Part shown: positions 36,175 through 45,296 of the stretch, piece after piece | How positions within the stretch are numbered: the stretch's first letter is position 1 | How the letters are laid out: each line of letters begins with the position of its first letter | Assembly: GCA_018663245.1 (NCBI GenBank) | Contig: JABJEI010000012.1 | Location: forward strand, 1-64,000 | DNA length: 64,000 nucleotides | From: a bacterium | GTDB lineage: Bacteria; Babelota; Babeliae; Babelales; JABJEI01 | Direction: 5' to 3' | Notes under the pieces: generated by a model | What the model saw: only the letters and a program-made list of their open reading frames with translations | The model's database searches: none | What the model was told of the DNA's origin: nothing | Translations under genes and position numbers: made by a program

Positions 36175-38390
36175 CCTGTTGCTTGCTGCTTACTAAGCTC
36201 ATTGTGTACAACCAAAGACACATTGCGTATACGGTAGCGTTCAAAGCCAAGCTCAATGATCTTGTCGATCATGTCCATTGGGCGCATACCAACCTCAGCC
36301 GATTGATGGAATAAACAGGTAGCAGGCGTAAGAGCCGGAAGCGTGTTAATTTCTAAAATAACAATTCGCTCTTTGCCTGTTGGGCTCAGCTCAGCTGTCT
36401 GGTAAAAACAATCGACACGCGAATATCCTGAAGCTTGAATAGCCTTAAATACATCTGCGGCAATCTGTTGAACCAATTTTGTCGCACCTTCAGAAAGTGG
36501 TGCAGGGGTCAGATTTTTGCCTTGCCCGGGTAAAAACTTCTCCTTCATTGTCAAGAAGTCTGATTCGGCAAACGTTTGGGTTGGAGGCAACACTCTAACA
36601 GTATCATTACCTAGCACACCAACCGAAAGCTCCATACCAACAATACACTCTTCAACCAAAGCTATTCGACCATGGAGATGAATATCGCTCAACGCTTTTT
36701 CAAGATCTTTTTTATTGCTCGCTTTGCCAAGCATCACACTACAACCATCATTGTGAGGCTTAACAATAACTGGCCACCCAAGCTCGGCTTCTACCCGTTG
36801 TAAGGTATCTTCTTTTTGCTTTGCCCAGTCCTGAGCGGTTACGATAAATCCCTTTGGAACCTCAAAGCCTCGAGCTCGTAAAAACCTGTTTGTCTTGTAC
36901 TTATCCATGCACAATGAACTTGCCAATATTCCTGGCCCATTGTAAGGAAGGCCCATCATCTCAAGCATTCCTTGTACGGAACCATCCTCGCCCTTGCCAC
37001 CATGCAGTCCAATAAAAACAAAGTCACATAATGTTGGTAGATCAGCCCACTTTATCTGCATGTCAGGCTCAAGAAAGGCCTCAATTTCAGGTGTTGCATT
37101 TTTTACCAATAACGCCTGATTAATTTTGTGCGGATTAAAGTTACTATCAACAAAAATAGGCACCGCTTGGTACTTATTGGGTGATAATTTATAGACAACG
37201 TTGCGACCAGAGTCTAACGAAACTTCTCGCTCGCTGGAATTGCCGCCCATCAAAACAGCTACCCTAATCTTGCTACCTGCGACTTTACGATCGTTCATAG
37301 GTTCCCCATTCTTGGTTAACATTCCCAAGGCATTCAGATCTGTTTTGATTATGTGATTAATAAAATCGGAATGGCTCATCCCACGTTGAGCTGCCTGTAA
37401 AAAAGTAAAACTTGAAGGTGTCATACCTGATAATGTATTCGGGTCAATTACAACAACTCGCCCATCTTTTGTCAAAAAACCATCCACGCGAGCCATGGTC
37501 TCTAGTTCTAGCGCACGAGCGGTTGCAATGCTTACGTCTTGAATACGCGTAATATCTTTGTCAGAGCAACGAGCCGGTGTAAATTTTGTTCCACAACCAG
37601 GCATATACTTCTGATCATAATCATACATACTACCGTTGTCCTGAGTTACAATCTCAGTTGCTGACAAGGCTACCCAATCATCACCCTGATCATTACGCAT
37701 AAGAATAGAAGAAAACTCCATACCTTCCAACATCTGTTCAACAACAACCGATTGCCGCATTCGTGGATCAATTCTGTGCGCCTGCAGAATAGCCTTGTGT
37801 AAATCTTGTATAGAATTAGTAATCTTCACACCAAAACTTGAACCCTCGCTCGAAGGCTTTACCACCAGCGGGAAGTCTAGGTCGTAATCATCAAGCAGCG
37901 CTTGTAGTGAAGCCTCATCATCCTCAATGCACTTAATCTGTACGCAATCAAGATCTAGCCCCCGAGGGACCTGTATTCCGGCATCCGAGAGAATTTTTTT
38001 CTGAAAAATCTTGTCCATAGAAATAGCACTGGTATACACACCTGAGCCAACGTAGGGTATTCCTAGAACCTCCAACATACCTTGAACCGTTCCATCTTCG
38101 GCCCAGCGCCCATGCATTGCTATGTAAACGTAATCAACTAACGCCTTCAGGTCATCCCAAACTATCGGGGCTTCCTGCTCAGCAAGTCTATCCTGGAAAT
38201 CGCTAATCTTACCGCGATGTAAAAACTGCCAAGGAAGGCAATAAAGAGCTCCGCCTTGCTGCTGAAAAATAGGAACAATCTCATACAGCGAAGTATCGAT
38301 ATGGTCACAAATTGTTCGCCCAGAATTGAAAGACACTTCCCGCTCCAACGATCGACCACCCATGAGAACGCCGATGCGAAGTTTAGACAT
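36171..38390 (-). CDS. Tandem D-alanine-D-alanine ligase fusion (Ddl-Ddl)
   Basis: Two complete Ddl units in one 739-residue chain. Ddl joins two D-alanines for peptidoglycan. The start at 38390 follows AAAAAAGG and begins MSKLRIGVLMGGRS; the frame is open 14 codons further up without a good ribosome site. Unit 1 (1-350): GGRSLEREVS, HGRWAEDGTVQGMLE, ATP-grasp VVKPSSEGSS and DPNTLSGMTP, where Asp replaces the usual metal-binding Glu of EINTLPGMTP. Unit 2 (380-739): GGNSSEREVS, HGGKGEDGSVQGMLE, IVKPHNDGCS and EINTLPALTP, where Ala-Leu replaces Gly-Met. Each unit has its own departure from consensus, so they may have specialised or depend on each other. Confidence 0.9.
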   Translation of the reverse strand: MSKLRIGVLMGGRSLEREVSFNSGRTICDHIDTSLYEIVPIFQQQGGALYCLPWQFLHRGKISDFQDRLAEQEAPIVWDDLKALVDYVYIAMHGRWAEDGTVQGMLEVLGIPYVGSGVYTSAISMDKIFQKKILSDAGIQVPRGLDLDCVQIKCIEDDEASLQALLDDYDLDFPLVVKPSSEGSSFGVKITNSIQDLHKAILQAHRIDPRMRQSVVVEQMLEGMEFSSILMRNDQGDDWVALSATEIVTQDNGSMYDYDQKYMPGCGTKFTPARCSDKDITRIQDVSIATARALELETMARVDGFLTKDGRVVVIDPNTLSGMTPSSFTFLQAAQRGMSHSDFINHIIKTDLNALGMLTKNGEPMNDRKVAGSKIRVAVLMGGNSSEREVSLDSGRNVVYKLSPNKYQAVPIFVDSNFNPHKINQALLVKNATPEIEAFLEPDMQIKWADLPTLCDFVFIGLHGGKGEDGSVQGMLEMMGLPYNGPGILASSLCMDKYKTNRFLRARGFEVPKGFIVTAQDWAKQKEDTLQRVEAELGWPVIVKPHNDGCSVMLGKASNKKDLEKALSDIHLHGRIALVEECIVGMELSVGVLGNDTVRVLPPTQTFAESDFLTMKEKFLPGQGKNLTPAPLSEGATKLVQQIAADVFKAIQASGYSRVDCFYQTAELSPTGKERIVILEINTLPALTPATCLFHQSAEVGMRPMDMIDKIIELGFERYRIRNVSLVVHNELSKQQATG

Positions 38391-38507
38391 GTTTAACCTT
38401 TTTTGCACAGCCAAGATGCGCTTTCTGTCCATTTACGCGTGGTGTGCTGTTCACGTAAGGACCGTGAACCTAAGTGTATTCATACTCAGATAGGCTGTAA
38501 AGCCAGG

Positions 38508-39494
38508 CTATAGGCCCTGTGCAATTTTTTTAGCAATCTTGATAACTTTAGGATCAACCTGCTTGGTCACAATTCCACGTACATCCTGGTAAACTACCAT
38601 CCTAAAGATTCCCTTTACAAGGCTCATTAACACATGCGCTACAACCAACCATGCAACAAAAACAATTAGCATGACTGCACTCAATTTATGCACTATACCA
38701 AACAAAACTGAATCCTCATGTAGCTTGAAATATGATATCAATGTGTAGCTAAGCATTAACGGCGTCCAAGACAACGAAAAAATAGTATTTGATATCCCAC
38801 GGAAAATATGTTTTGCCGCTATGCTTTGGATATAATCGTTACTTGCGGTCAATCTAGCCGATTCTTTTATTGCCTTGGTTATCCGCATATATTTGTGCGC
38901 AAAAATAGGCACAACAAGATAAGTAATACGCTTCCAAGAGCCACTGTAACGATACCCAACAAAAAATTCCGCTATGCCGGCCTTGCCATCAGAATCAGCA
39001 CTGCGCATGATCTTGTCCAAAAAGCCAAAGGCTACATTCATTAAGGTAAAAGCAAGAATGTTACCCGTGTGAATGAAGCCCTGAAGTAACGCATATACAG
39101 GGCTAATTTTAGGGCTCTGACCAAACAGCCCAAGTAGATAACGCTTGAAGCCTATCCTGACAATAAATGTTACAAAATAGAGAACCAACAGCGCAAACAG
39201 AGCCAAGAAAAACACCGTCCCGTAGTGGAACACCCATTGACGAATACTACTCCAACCAAACAGATATTCTTTTTCCCACACTGTGATAAGTGAATATGGA
39301 TTATACCCGGTTAAGTCGTAAATCAATATAAAAGCCGCACTCATAACTACAATAATCATTGACAATAAAAACATAGGAAAAAAATAAATTCCCGGATTCC
39401 TTCGGATAAAGTCAAACAGTAGGCTTGCAATCTGCGTCCCTGCTCGTGACTGAAAAATAAGACGTAAAAAAACAGCCTTGATAGTGGCAAACAT
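38508..39494 (-). CDS. Polytopic inner-membrane protein (DUF6159-like)
   Basis: A 328-residue membrane protein with about six hydrophobic helices in three pairs (near 30-55, 85-110, 145-165, 240-290). The start at 39494 (MFATIKAVFLRL) follows GGAG by six bases; the frame is open 19 codons further up. The layout with glycine-rich hairpins (GYRYSGSWKRITYLVVPIFA) resembles a family of uncharacterised integral membrane proteins (DUF6159), but the match is by general look only. The function is unknown. It lies upstream of the Ddl fusion on the same strand. Confidence 0.7.
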   Translation of the reverse strand: MFATIKAVFLRLIFQSRAGTQIASLLFDFIRRNPGIYFFPMFLLSMIIVVMSAAFILIYDLTGYNPYSLITVWEKEYLFGWSSIRQWVFHYGTVFFLALFALLVLYFVTFIVRIGFKRYLLGLFGQSPKISPVYALLQGFIHTGNILAFTLMNVAFGFLDKIMRSADSDGKAGIAEFFVGYRYSGSWKRITYLVVPIFAHKYMRITKAIKESARLTASNDYIQSIAAKHIFRGISNTIFSLSWTPLMLSYTLISYFKLHEDSVLFGIVHKLSAVMLIVFVAWLVVAHVLMSLVKGIFRMVVYQDVRGIVTKQVDPKVIKIAKKIAQGL

Positions 39495-39632
39495 ACACAG
39501 CTCCATACAATATTGAGGCACAATCAATGTAAGCCTAGACAGGATCAACAAAGCATCTCAAGCCTTAACACAAACAAACAATTGCAACCGCCAAGGCAAG
39601 CAACGTACTCTTGAACAAAAAGGAGAAAGTAA

Positions 39633-40292
39633 ATGCAATTATTTCTTGACACAGCCGACTATCAAAGCATAAAAAAATTGTATGAAACTGGCATCGTTGA
39701 TGGCATAACCACAAACCCAACAAATCTTCGTAAAGACGGAGCAAATCCAAAAGAAGCAATTAAAAAAATTTGCGAGCTAATGCCGGGCAAGCCGGTAAGT
39801 GTTCAGGTAACTGAAAGTGACCTTGATGCCATTTATGCCCAGGCACAAGAAATCGCAACAATTTCTGATAACGTAGTAGTAAAAATCCCATGTTATCAAC
39901 CATACTACCCGGTCATACAAAAACTGCTTGGCCAGAATGTACCACTCAATATCACGCTGGTATTTAGCCTTCCACAAGCCCTGGCCATGTGCAAACTTGG
40001 TGCAACCTACATATCACCATTTTTAGGGCGCTGGGACGACATCGATGCCGACACAAGCGCACTACTAGCAGAGATTGTCGATATGAAGAATGAGTATGAT
40101 TTTGGAACAAAAGTCCTTGCAGCATCACTACGAGACGTGCCCAGCGTACATCAAGCAATCAACGCTGGAAGCGATGTAGCTACCATCTCACCAGCATTGT
40201 TTGAGAAAATGCTCAAGCATCCACTTACCGAGCAAGGAATGGAAAAATTCAGTCAAGACTGGAATAAGCTTGGGATATCACAGTTCCCTTAG
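39633..40292 (+). CDS. tal: Transaldolase / fructose-6-phosphate aldolase family (short type)
   Basis: A 219-residue TIM-barrel enzyme of the short transaldolase (TalC/FSA) family. N-terminal MQLFLDTADY, then DGITTNPTNLRK, Schiff-base Lys84 in VVVKIP, NITLVFSLPQALAMCKLGA and YISPFLGRWDDID. It transfers dihydroxyacetone units in the pentose phosphate pathway; transaldolase versus aldolase activity cannot be decided from sequence alone. A strong AAGGAGAAAG ribosome site precedes it. Its 3' end overlaps the convergent 40278 gene by 15 bases. Confidence 0.93.
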   Translation: MQLFLDTADYQSIKKLYETGIVDGITTNPTNLRKDGANPKEAIKKICELMPGKPVSVQVTESDLDAIYAQAQEIATISDNVVVKIPCYQPYYPVIQKLLGQNVPLNITLVFSLPQALAMCKLGATYISPFLGRWDDIDADTSALLAEIVDMKNEYDFGTKVLAASLRDVPSVHQAINAGSDVATISPALFEKMLKHPLTEQGMEKFSQDWNKLGISQFP

Positions 40293-40874
40293 AATAAGTT
40301 TCGCGTCTGTAATATCAGCAAAAGCCTTATTTTTAATAATTGGGTTTTTGCGGCCCAAATGTCGCTGTGCTTCCGTAGAAAAAACCTTAAAAGCAGGGAT
40401 CTTAGTGATTTTTTGTTGGACTAAACAGCTTGATGAGATATTAGGATTTTTCTGAGGAACTATACTCAACAGCTTAGAATTATTTATATATTTTTTCTTT
40501 TGACCTAATTTTTGTTCCAAAAGCTGCCTTCTAAGGCCATTGTTATTTTGATATGAAGTATTTGATGGGCAAATAAAAGCACTTTTTGTGCGCCTATGCC
40601 CTCGCTTCTTACGCATAATAACGACGTTACCGCTATCAATATCATGACTATTATTTGGTGCCATTTTAGTCGACTTTGGAACAAAAACAACCAGTCGACT
40701 GGTTTCTCCCACAAGCTTAACATCGCGACCTAGATTATTCGTAAGACTGTCACTTGTCGGAACAAGAGACGAAAGTCGCCTGCTACTTGTGATAGTGCCA
40801 TCCATATCATTTACAGCCAAAACCAAGCTTGTACAAAACAACAGACTAATCAAAAACAGATAAATTTTATTCAT
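40278..40874 (-). CDS. Secreted basic protein, cluster member 4 (198 aa)
   Basis: Not recognised. The start at 40874 (MNKIYLFLISLLFCTSLVLA) gives a clean signal peptide with GGGGACG four bases upstream. The mature region is Ser/Asn/Lys-rich and probably flexible, with KKRGHRRTKSAF and QKKYINNS segments. The leader, ribosome site and signal peptide are nearly identical to those of the next gene upstream (start 41554), yet the mature parts do not match. Its 3' end overlaps the transaldolase gene. Confidence 0.78.
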   Translation of the reverse strand: MNKIYLFLISLLFCTSLVLAVNDMDGTITSSRRLSSLVPTSDSLTNNLGRDVKLVGETSRLVVFVPKSTKMAPNNSHDIDSGNVVIMRKKRGHRRTKSAFICPSNTSYQNNNGLRRQLLEQKLGQKKKYINNSKLLSIVPQKNPNISSSCLVQQKITKIPAFKVFSTEAQRHLGRKNPIIKNKAFADITDAKLILREL

Positions 40875-40942
40875 AACGTCCCCACGCAATAAATACCCCA
40901 ATTAACTGTAAAATCATAGCCCAGACACACTTGCACAAACAA
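40850..40942 (-). repeat. Leader and signal-peptide cassette, copy 1
   Basis: About 75-90 bases covering promoter, untranslated leader, start and the first codons match 41530-41622 with few differences; see the promoter features at 40913 and 41593. Confidence 0.8.
40913..40942 (-). promoter_or_regulatory. Promoter of the 40278 gene
   Basis: On the minus strand TTGTTT (40942-40937), an 18-base spacer and TATGAT (40918-40913). The same hexamers and spacing precede the neighbouring paralogous leader. Confidence 0.6.
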
Positions 40943-40966
40943 GGTTACAAAGGATTTTGTAATGTT

Positions 40967-41554
40967 TTACCTTGCAAGCAAATTAGTTAAATAGTTCATG
41001 ACTTTTGCAAATTTGTGTTCTAAATTTGCAAAAAAAGATCTCGGCCTACGTACAGCTACCGTACGACGTGGTATCGTTCGCTGACGTGTAATGAATAGAG
41101 GTTCATTATCAGAACTCGTAGACGAATCAGAACCATCTTGGCCGAGACTGGATGAGTTTGATATAGGCGAAGAAGTATGTAATTTTTGAAGATCTAGGGC
41201 ATCGGATGATTCTGGAACATTCAAAAGAGCCGATGGAGCATTGTGAATATGATAATCGTCAACATTCAAATCCGTATTCACCTCAAGGTCCTGTCTTCTT
41301 GTTGAATACGTTGATGAAATAGAACGAACATCATCTAAGCGCTGATCATTAACAGAACCTAAACCACCCCTTGCACTCGATGGAACAGAAGGTAACTTGG
41401 ACGGCATGCGTACATCATTTGCAGATAAAGAACGCCTATGAAAATGTCGCGAACCCTGATGATTTAAATCTGATCGAGCTTTTTCAACCCCTATCAAGCC
41501 AGTCAAATAAAAACAAAACAGCACACTGGTCAAAAACAGATAAATTTTATTCAT
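40967..41554 (-). CDS. Secreted Ser-rich protein, cluster member 3 (195 aa)
   Basis: Not recognised. The start at 41554 (MNKIYLFLTSVLFCFYLTGL) is preceded by the same GGGGACGTT as the 40874 gene. After the signal peptide the chain is Ser/Asp/Arg-rich and low in hydrophobics, with SSLGQDGSDSSTSSDNEP and a basic C-terminus (TVAVRRPRSFFANLEHKFA). It looks intrinsically disordered with an amphipathic tail. Likely exported; function unknown. Confidence 0.78.
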   Translation of the reverse strand: MNKIYLFLTSVLFCFYLTGLIGVEKARSDLNHQGSRHFHRRSLSANDVRMPSKLPSVPSSARGGLGSVNDQRLDDVRSISSTYSTRRQDLEVNTDLNVDDYHIHNAPSALLNVPESSDALDLQKLHTSSPISNSSSLGQDGSDSSTSSDNEPLFITRQRTIPRRTVAVRRPRSFFANLEHKFAKVMNYLTNLLAR

Positions 41555-41622
41555 AACGTCCCCACGCAATAAACACCCTAATAATCTGTAAAATTATAGC
41601 TCAGATGCAATGTAACAAACAA
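41530..41622 (-). repeat. Leader and signal-peptide cassette, copy 2
   Basis: Partner of 40850-40942; the identical stretch includes AAACAGATAAATTTTATTCA and AACGTCCCCACGCAATAAA on the plus strand. Confidence 0.8.
41593..41622 (-). promoter_or_regulatory. Promoter of the 40967 gene
   Basis: On the minus strand TTGTTT (41622-41617), an 18-base spacer and a perfect TATAAT (41598-41593). Confidence 0.65.
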
Positions 41623-41651
41623 GATTGTACAATTAACGAAACAGACATCTA

Positions 41652-42680
41652 TCAATAATCTATATCAATTATAGATGCATCTGATGATGAGCCTGATTGC
41701 GCACGACTACCGTTACGCCTATTCCTGTACCGGTTCCTGTAACGATTTCTGGGACGACCCCTGTTAGAATGATAATGATTTAACTGCGTCCAACCCGTTC
41801 CCATACGTCTTAATTCAGGACGACTTGAATTCGTATCAGGACTGCTAGGCCCAGACAACGAACTAACTAATTGTCCCAAGTTTCGAACAGGGCTATTGTG
41901 ATTGACTATGCTATCGTACTGTCGATTTAAATTGTTCGAGTTAGATGGCAATGGTGATGTACCAAATCTGACTACAGGTACTGTATAGGTTACTTGAGAA
42001 CCTTGCGTGTTAGAACTGGTTAAATTGCGATAATATCGAGAGCTTACAGTTTGCCAACGTGGATTATCAAGATTCTGTAATGTTGAATTGCCTATCGACG
42101 ATGTTAGCTCATTCGGATTATCTGAACTTAAACTGGACGAGCTGTTGTACGCCATAGCATTAAACGCACCCAAAAAATCACTTGCATGATCAGTGTTGTC
42201 TTGATCTTCATACGGCCCAACTCCAACATCAGAAAAATCCGTAGACCGCATAATGTCATCCATTAATAAAGGAACCCGCTCTCCTTCAAAATTGAAGTAA
42301 TGCCTACGCGCCCTAACCTGCCGAAGAACACATGAATGATTGACCAACCACTCCATCCTTTGCAGCTCTGCTCGACACTCTTTAATACTTCTATCAAGCA
42401 AGCATTGTGTAGTTATAATATGCTCAGATTTCACCAATTCTTTATCTTGTTTAGATTCCTTACAAGCCTCACGAAGATTGTTATCTCTAAGCTTGGAAAG
42501 CGCCAAACTGGCCGCAGATAAATTCTTTTTCGTTAGTTTACCTGCAGCAGCTTGATAAAAAGAATTTTTTATCTCATGAATCCAGTCTCTAGCACCTGAA
42601 TCTGACATCTGAATAGGCCTACCCGCTTGAAGCGAGAAACCCCAAAGAAGAAGTGCAACAAAAAAACAGTTAATACGCAT
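41652..42680 (-). CDS. Secreted protein with Arg/Asn-rich tail, cluster member 2 (342 aa)
   Basis: Not recognised. The start at 42680 (MRINCFFVALLLWGFSLQAG) follows AAGGGGA. Residues 25-125 are helical and resemble the neighbouring 42732 product (N-L-A-AL-KL pattern, then C and K-E spacing), so they are paralogues. The rest is Ser/Asn-rich and disordered, with a C-terminal arginine-rich run (RGRPRNRYRNRYRNRR), which could bind nucleic acid or act as a targeting signal. It is probably exported. Confidence 0.78.
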   Translation of the reverse strand: MRINCFFVALLLWGFSLQAGRPIQMSDSGARDWIHEIKNSFYQAAAGKLTKKNLSAASLALSKLRDNNLREACKESKQDKELVKSEHIITTQCLLDRSIKECRAELQRMEWLVNHSCVLRQVRARRHYFNFEGERVPLLMDDIMRSTDFSDVGVGPYEDQDNTDHASDFLGAFNAMAYNSSSSLSSDNPNELTSSIGNSTLQNLDNPRWQTVSSRYYRNLTSSNTQGSQVTYTVPVVRFGTSPLPSNSNNLNRQYDSIVNHNSPVRNLGQLVSSLSGPSSPDTNSSRPELRRMGTGWTQLNHYHSNRGRPRNRYRNRYRNRRNGSRAQSGSSSDASIIDIDY

Positions 42681-42731
42681 GTTTTCCCCTTTGCGCAAAA
42701 TAATACCTTATAAAAGCATACCAAAGAGAAA

Positions 42732-43091
42732 TCAGCCTAAGCCAGATTGGCGCTCAACCACTATTTCCGAACAATAATCAGCTTCTTCATATTGGGCATG
42801 TAGAAGCTGTTTGGCCATTTCTACATGTCGCTCAAATAAATCTTCTGTTTTAAGATCACCTGAACATCCTTGACGTAAAACACAACAATCAAGCTTATTA
42901 TATGCCCTCTGCATGCAAAGAAAATTTTCTGGTGTATTGTTTTTTTTGTACGTAAAAAGAGCATCCATAAACAATTCAAGCCTGTTAGATACCCTCTCTT
43001 TAGTGTCAGAATAACTCAAGTAAGCAACCCTTCCTGCATTAGCCCAACAGCTCAAAAGCAGAAGTCCTGCCAAAAAATAACTTGATCGCAT
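42732..43091 (-). CDS. Small secreted helical protein, cluster member 1 (119 aa)
   Basis: Not recognised. It has a signal peptide (MRSSYFLAGLLLLSCWANAG) and a short helical mature part with several cysteines (LDCCVLRQGC), which may be disulfide bonded. The mature part aligns in pattern with the N-terminal part of the 41652 product. It heads a run of four secreted-protein genes on the minus strand (43091 down to 40278). Confidence 0.78.
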   Translation of the reverse strand: MRSSYFLAGLLLLSCWANAGRVAYLSYSDTKERVSNRLELFMDALFTYKKNNTPENFLCMQRAYNKLDCCVLRQGCSGDLKTEDLFERHVEMAKQLLHAQYEEADYCSEIVVERQSGLG

Positions 43092-43267
43092 TATAAATCC
43101 TTAAACAAAAAATAATTTTTCTTAGTATAAACCAGAAAAATGGCTTGTTACCAGAACAATCTTCGTTTATATGTTTGTTTTGCACCCATAGATACCTTGC
43201 CTCAAGACTGGCCTGTATGCTACACACAGACGTACAATTAACGTATTAATAAACAGAAGGAGAAAAA

Positions 43268-44002
43268 ATGAAATCAAGCATTGGACCACTTGCAATATGT
43301 GCTGCTGGTCTCATATTGATGGGCTTTACATCACAAGATCAGATCAGTGGTAGAGAAAAACCGCGAATAAACTTCGACGGTGCTCTTTTTGATGTACAAG
43401 GCAATCAGTACACCATCGTCAACTTAACGATTGGTGGTGAATATCACCAGATCCCTGTCTACCAAAAACCAAACGACCCTGAAGTTGACCCTGCAATCAA
43501 CACCACCAGGCTTGACCTTGCAGAGGTACACACGATCGAAGCATTTCCAAAACCAAAAAAAGGTTATCCACGCTTCAGAAGTCGCGATTACATCGAAATT
43601 ATGGTCACCTCAAATGATAAAGAGCGCACCAAAAATCATTACATTATCGATGCCGATCGCACTATTTATTGCGACCAGATCAACAAAACCGGCAAAGATA
43701 CACACAGCATCGTTCATCTTGAAAAAGAGCTTGAATTCTCGGCCATCAAAAAACTGCGCGTAGATGGATACCGCTACAACGACCCTGAAGATGACCCGGG
43801 CAAAAAGAAGCCTGAAGGGTACGAGCGAGCACTCCGAGCCGCAGGACGACTAGAAGAGCTGGTGAAAAAATCAGAAGACGCAAAAAAACCTGTCGACCCT
43901 GAAGAGCTTAAAATTGTTGCGCAAGAAATCAAAACAGCGCTGGGCAAGCGCAAGGGAGTCTACGTTGAATCCGGTGGAAAGCAAGCTGGATACGTGGTAT
44001 AA
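43268..44002 (+). CDS. Exported protein with beta-rich domain (244 aa)
   Basis: Not recognised. A strong AGAAGGAG site precedes a signal-like N-terminus (MKSSIGPLAICAAGLILMGF). The middle looks beta-rich with charged loops (INFDGALFDVQGNQYTIVNL, YPRFRSRDYIEIMVTS), and residues 175-230 are a charged helical tail (YERALRAAGRLEELVKKSED). The last stretch carries the promoter of trxA across its stop codon. It is probably periplasmic. Confidence 0.78.
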   Translation: MKSSIGPLAICAAGLILMGFTSQDQISGREKPRINFDGALFDVQGNQYTIVNLTIGGEYHQIPVYQKPNDPEVDPAINTTRLDLAEVHTIEAFPKPKKGYPRFRSRDYIEIMVTSNDKERTKNHYIIDADRTIYCDQINKTGKDTHSIVHLEKELEFSAIKKLRVDGYRYNDPEDDPGKKKPEGYERALRAAGRLEELVKKSEDAKKPVDPEELKIVAQEIKTALGKRKGVYVESGGKQAGYVV

Positions 44003-44003
44003 T
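43995..44003 (+). promoter_or_regulatory. Extended -10 promoter of trxA
   Basis: TGGTATAAT spans the stop codon (44000-44002) of the upstream gene; the trxA ATG is 50 bases further on. Confidence 0.55.
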
Positions 44004-44052
44004 TGGACCTGTATGTACTTGTCCAAACTTATAAATAACAGGAGCAATAATT

Positions 44053-44373
44053 ATGGTCGTTAACCTAACACCCGACAACTTTGCCAAAGAAATAGAACAG
44101 GCATCAACTCCTGCAATCATCGACGTTTACGCAACCTGGTGCGGACCATGCCAACAGATGGCACCAGTCTTTGAAGAGCTCTCTAAAGAGTATGGTGATA
44201 CCTATAAATTTGCTAAGGTCAACGTCGACGAAAGCCGAGAAATCGCTATCAAGTACGGAGTTACTTCAATTCCAACTTTTGTTTTTATCAAAGATAAAAA
44301 GATGGTAGGCAAGCAGACCGGCTACATCGCAAAGGACGATCTCATCAACAAAATAAAAGAATTGTTAGGATAA
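44053..44373 (+). CDS. trxA: Thioredoxin
   Basis: A 106-residue thioredoxin with active site WCGPC (Cys30, Cys33), IIDVYATWCGPCQQMAPVFE, KVNVDESREIAIKYGVTSIP with the cis-Pro loop, and a C-terminal helix. It is a cytosolic disulfide reductase that keeps enzymes reduced. The ribosome site is AACAGGAGC. It has its own promoter and a strong terminator, so it is a single-gene unit. Confidence 0.96.
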   Translation: MVVNLTPDNFAKEIEQASTPAIIDVYATWCGPCQQMAPVFEELSKEYGDTYKFAKVNVDESREIAIKYGVTSIPTFVFIKDKKMVGKQTGYIAKDDLINKIKELLG

Positions 44374-44421
44374 AGATCCCATTTTAAGGTGATTTTTACC
44401 ACTTGATCAAATAATTGTAAA

Positions 44422-44466
44422 CGCTACACTCTAGGTTAATAACGTAGGGTGTAGCGCTTTTTATTT
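44422..44466 (+). terminator. Intrinsic terminator of trxA
   Basis: CGCTACACTCTA (44422-44433) pairs with TAGGGTGTAGCG (44445-44456) with one G-T pair, followed by CTTTTTATTT. Confidence 0.88.
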
Positions 44467-44601
44467 AAATTTTACAACATACTGCCCGACACGTTAACCA
44501 CCGCACGCAACGTTTGCTGTGCGCGAGAGGGAGTATCCGTATGAAGCAACCGTGCGCCACAAAGCGCCAAAGTATAATTTTAATCTTGAAGGATACTTCA
44601 C

Positions 44602-44997
44602 ATGATCAATGCAAAAACAATTTTACTGGTCGCAGCTCTACTTGCTAATGCACCAAGTTCATTAATCGCCGGCAGAAATGAGTTCTTTGGGCCACGTTCA
44701 CCACGCATCCCAAGTAACAATAACTCTCCAATGGATTACAACTTCCCAAGTGCAAGTGGCGGACTGAAGTACAACTCCTCAACTAATCTTTCTTATGGGC
44801 TCAAAAATGACAAAAAAAACGTTAGTAAAATAAAGTCGCCTAAACAGGATTTGATCAATAAAAAAACGGGATCTCCAGTTAATCAGTTTGCCATACTCAT
44901 TGATAAACGCTCTTCGAGCACAACTTGCCGCCCCAAAACTCCAATGCATAACTTGCGGCGCATAACAAGCTCTAATAATATCGAATGCCAAGGTTAA
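44602..44997 (+). CDS. Small secreted Asn/Ser-rich protein (131 aa)
   Basis: Not recognised. It has a signal peptide (MINAKTILLVAALLANAPSS ending LIAG) and a mature part rich in Ser, Asn, Pro and Lys, likely disordered, with two cysteines near the C-terminus. The ribosome site is AAGGATAC. It resembles the exported proteins of the 40-43 kb cluster in composition, though it sits on the opposite strand. Confidence 0.75.
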   Translation: MINAKTILLVAALLANAPSSLIAGRNEFFGPRSPRIPSNNNSPMDYNFPSASGGLKYNSSTNLSYGLKNDKKNVSKIKSPKQDLINKKTGSPVNQFAILIDKRSSSTTCRPKTPMHNLRRITSSNNIECQG

Positions 44998-45023
44998 TAA
45001 AGCTAAATAAGAACCAATAAACT

Positions 45024-45059
45024 TTTTGCCATCCTCAGCCTTAATCTAGGATGGCAAAA
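45024..45059 (+). terminator. Probable terminator of the 44602 gene
   Basis: A perfect 12-bp stem TTTTGCCATCCT/AGGATGGCAAAA with a 12-base loop; the stem itself carries the T and A runs, so termination may work on both strands. Confidence 0.55.
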
Positions 45060-45296
45060 TATTACGCTTCATCTTATTACCCTTTCTAAAGATAACTCCA
45101 TTGGGCGTATTCCAGGCTTCGCGAAATTCGTCTACGCTATAACTGCGCATGACAGGCATCCATCTACGCCTTCGAATTCTCCGCGACCCTACTTCGCTTA
45201 ATCCTTCTTCGCAATAGCTACGCCATGACTTCGGGCTTCGTAGGACAAGGATGGGCAAGAAGTTTCGTATAAAGAAATCTTGTTACCCCCTCTTAT

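Noticed and set aside
41652..42698. Start of cluster member 2 at 42698
   Set aside because: The codons before 42680 form a ribosome-site-like AAGGGGA stretch, and the signal peptide begins at 42680.
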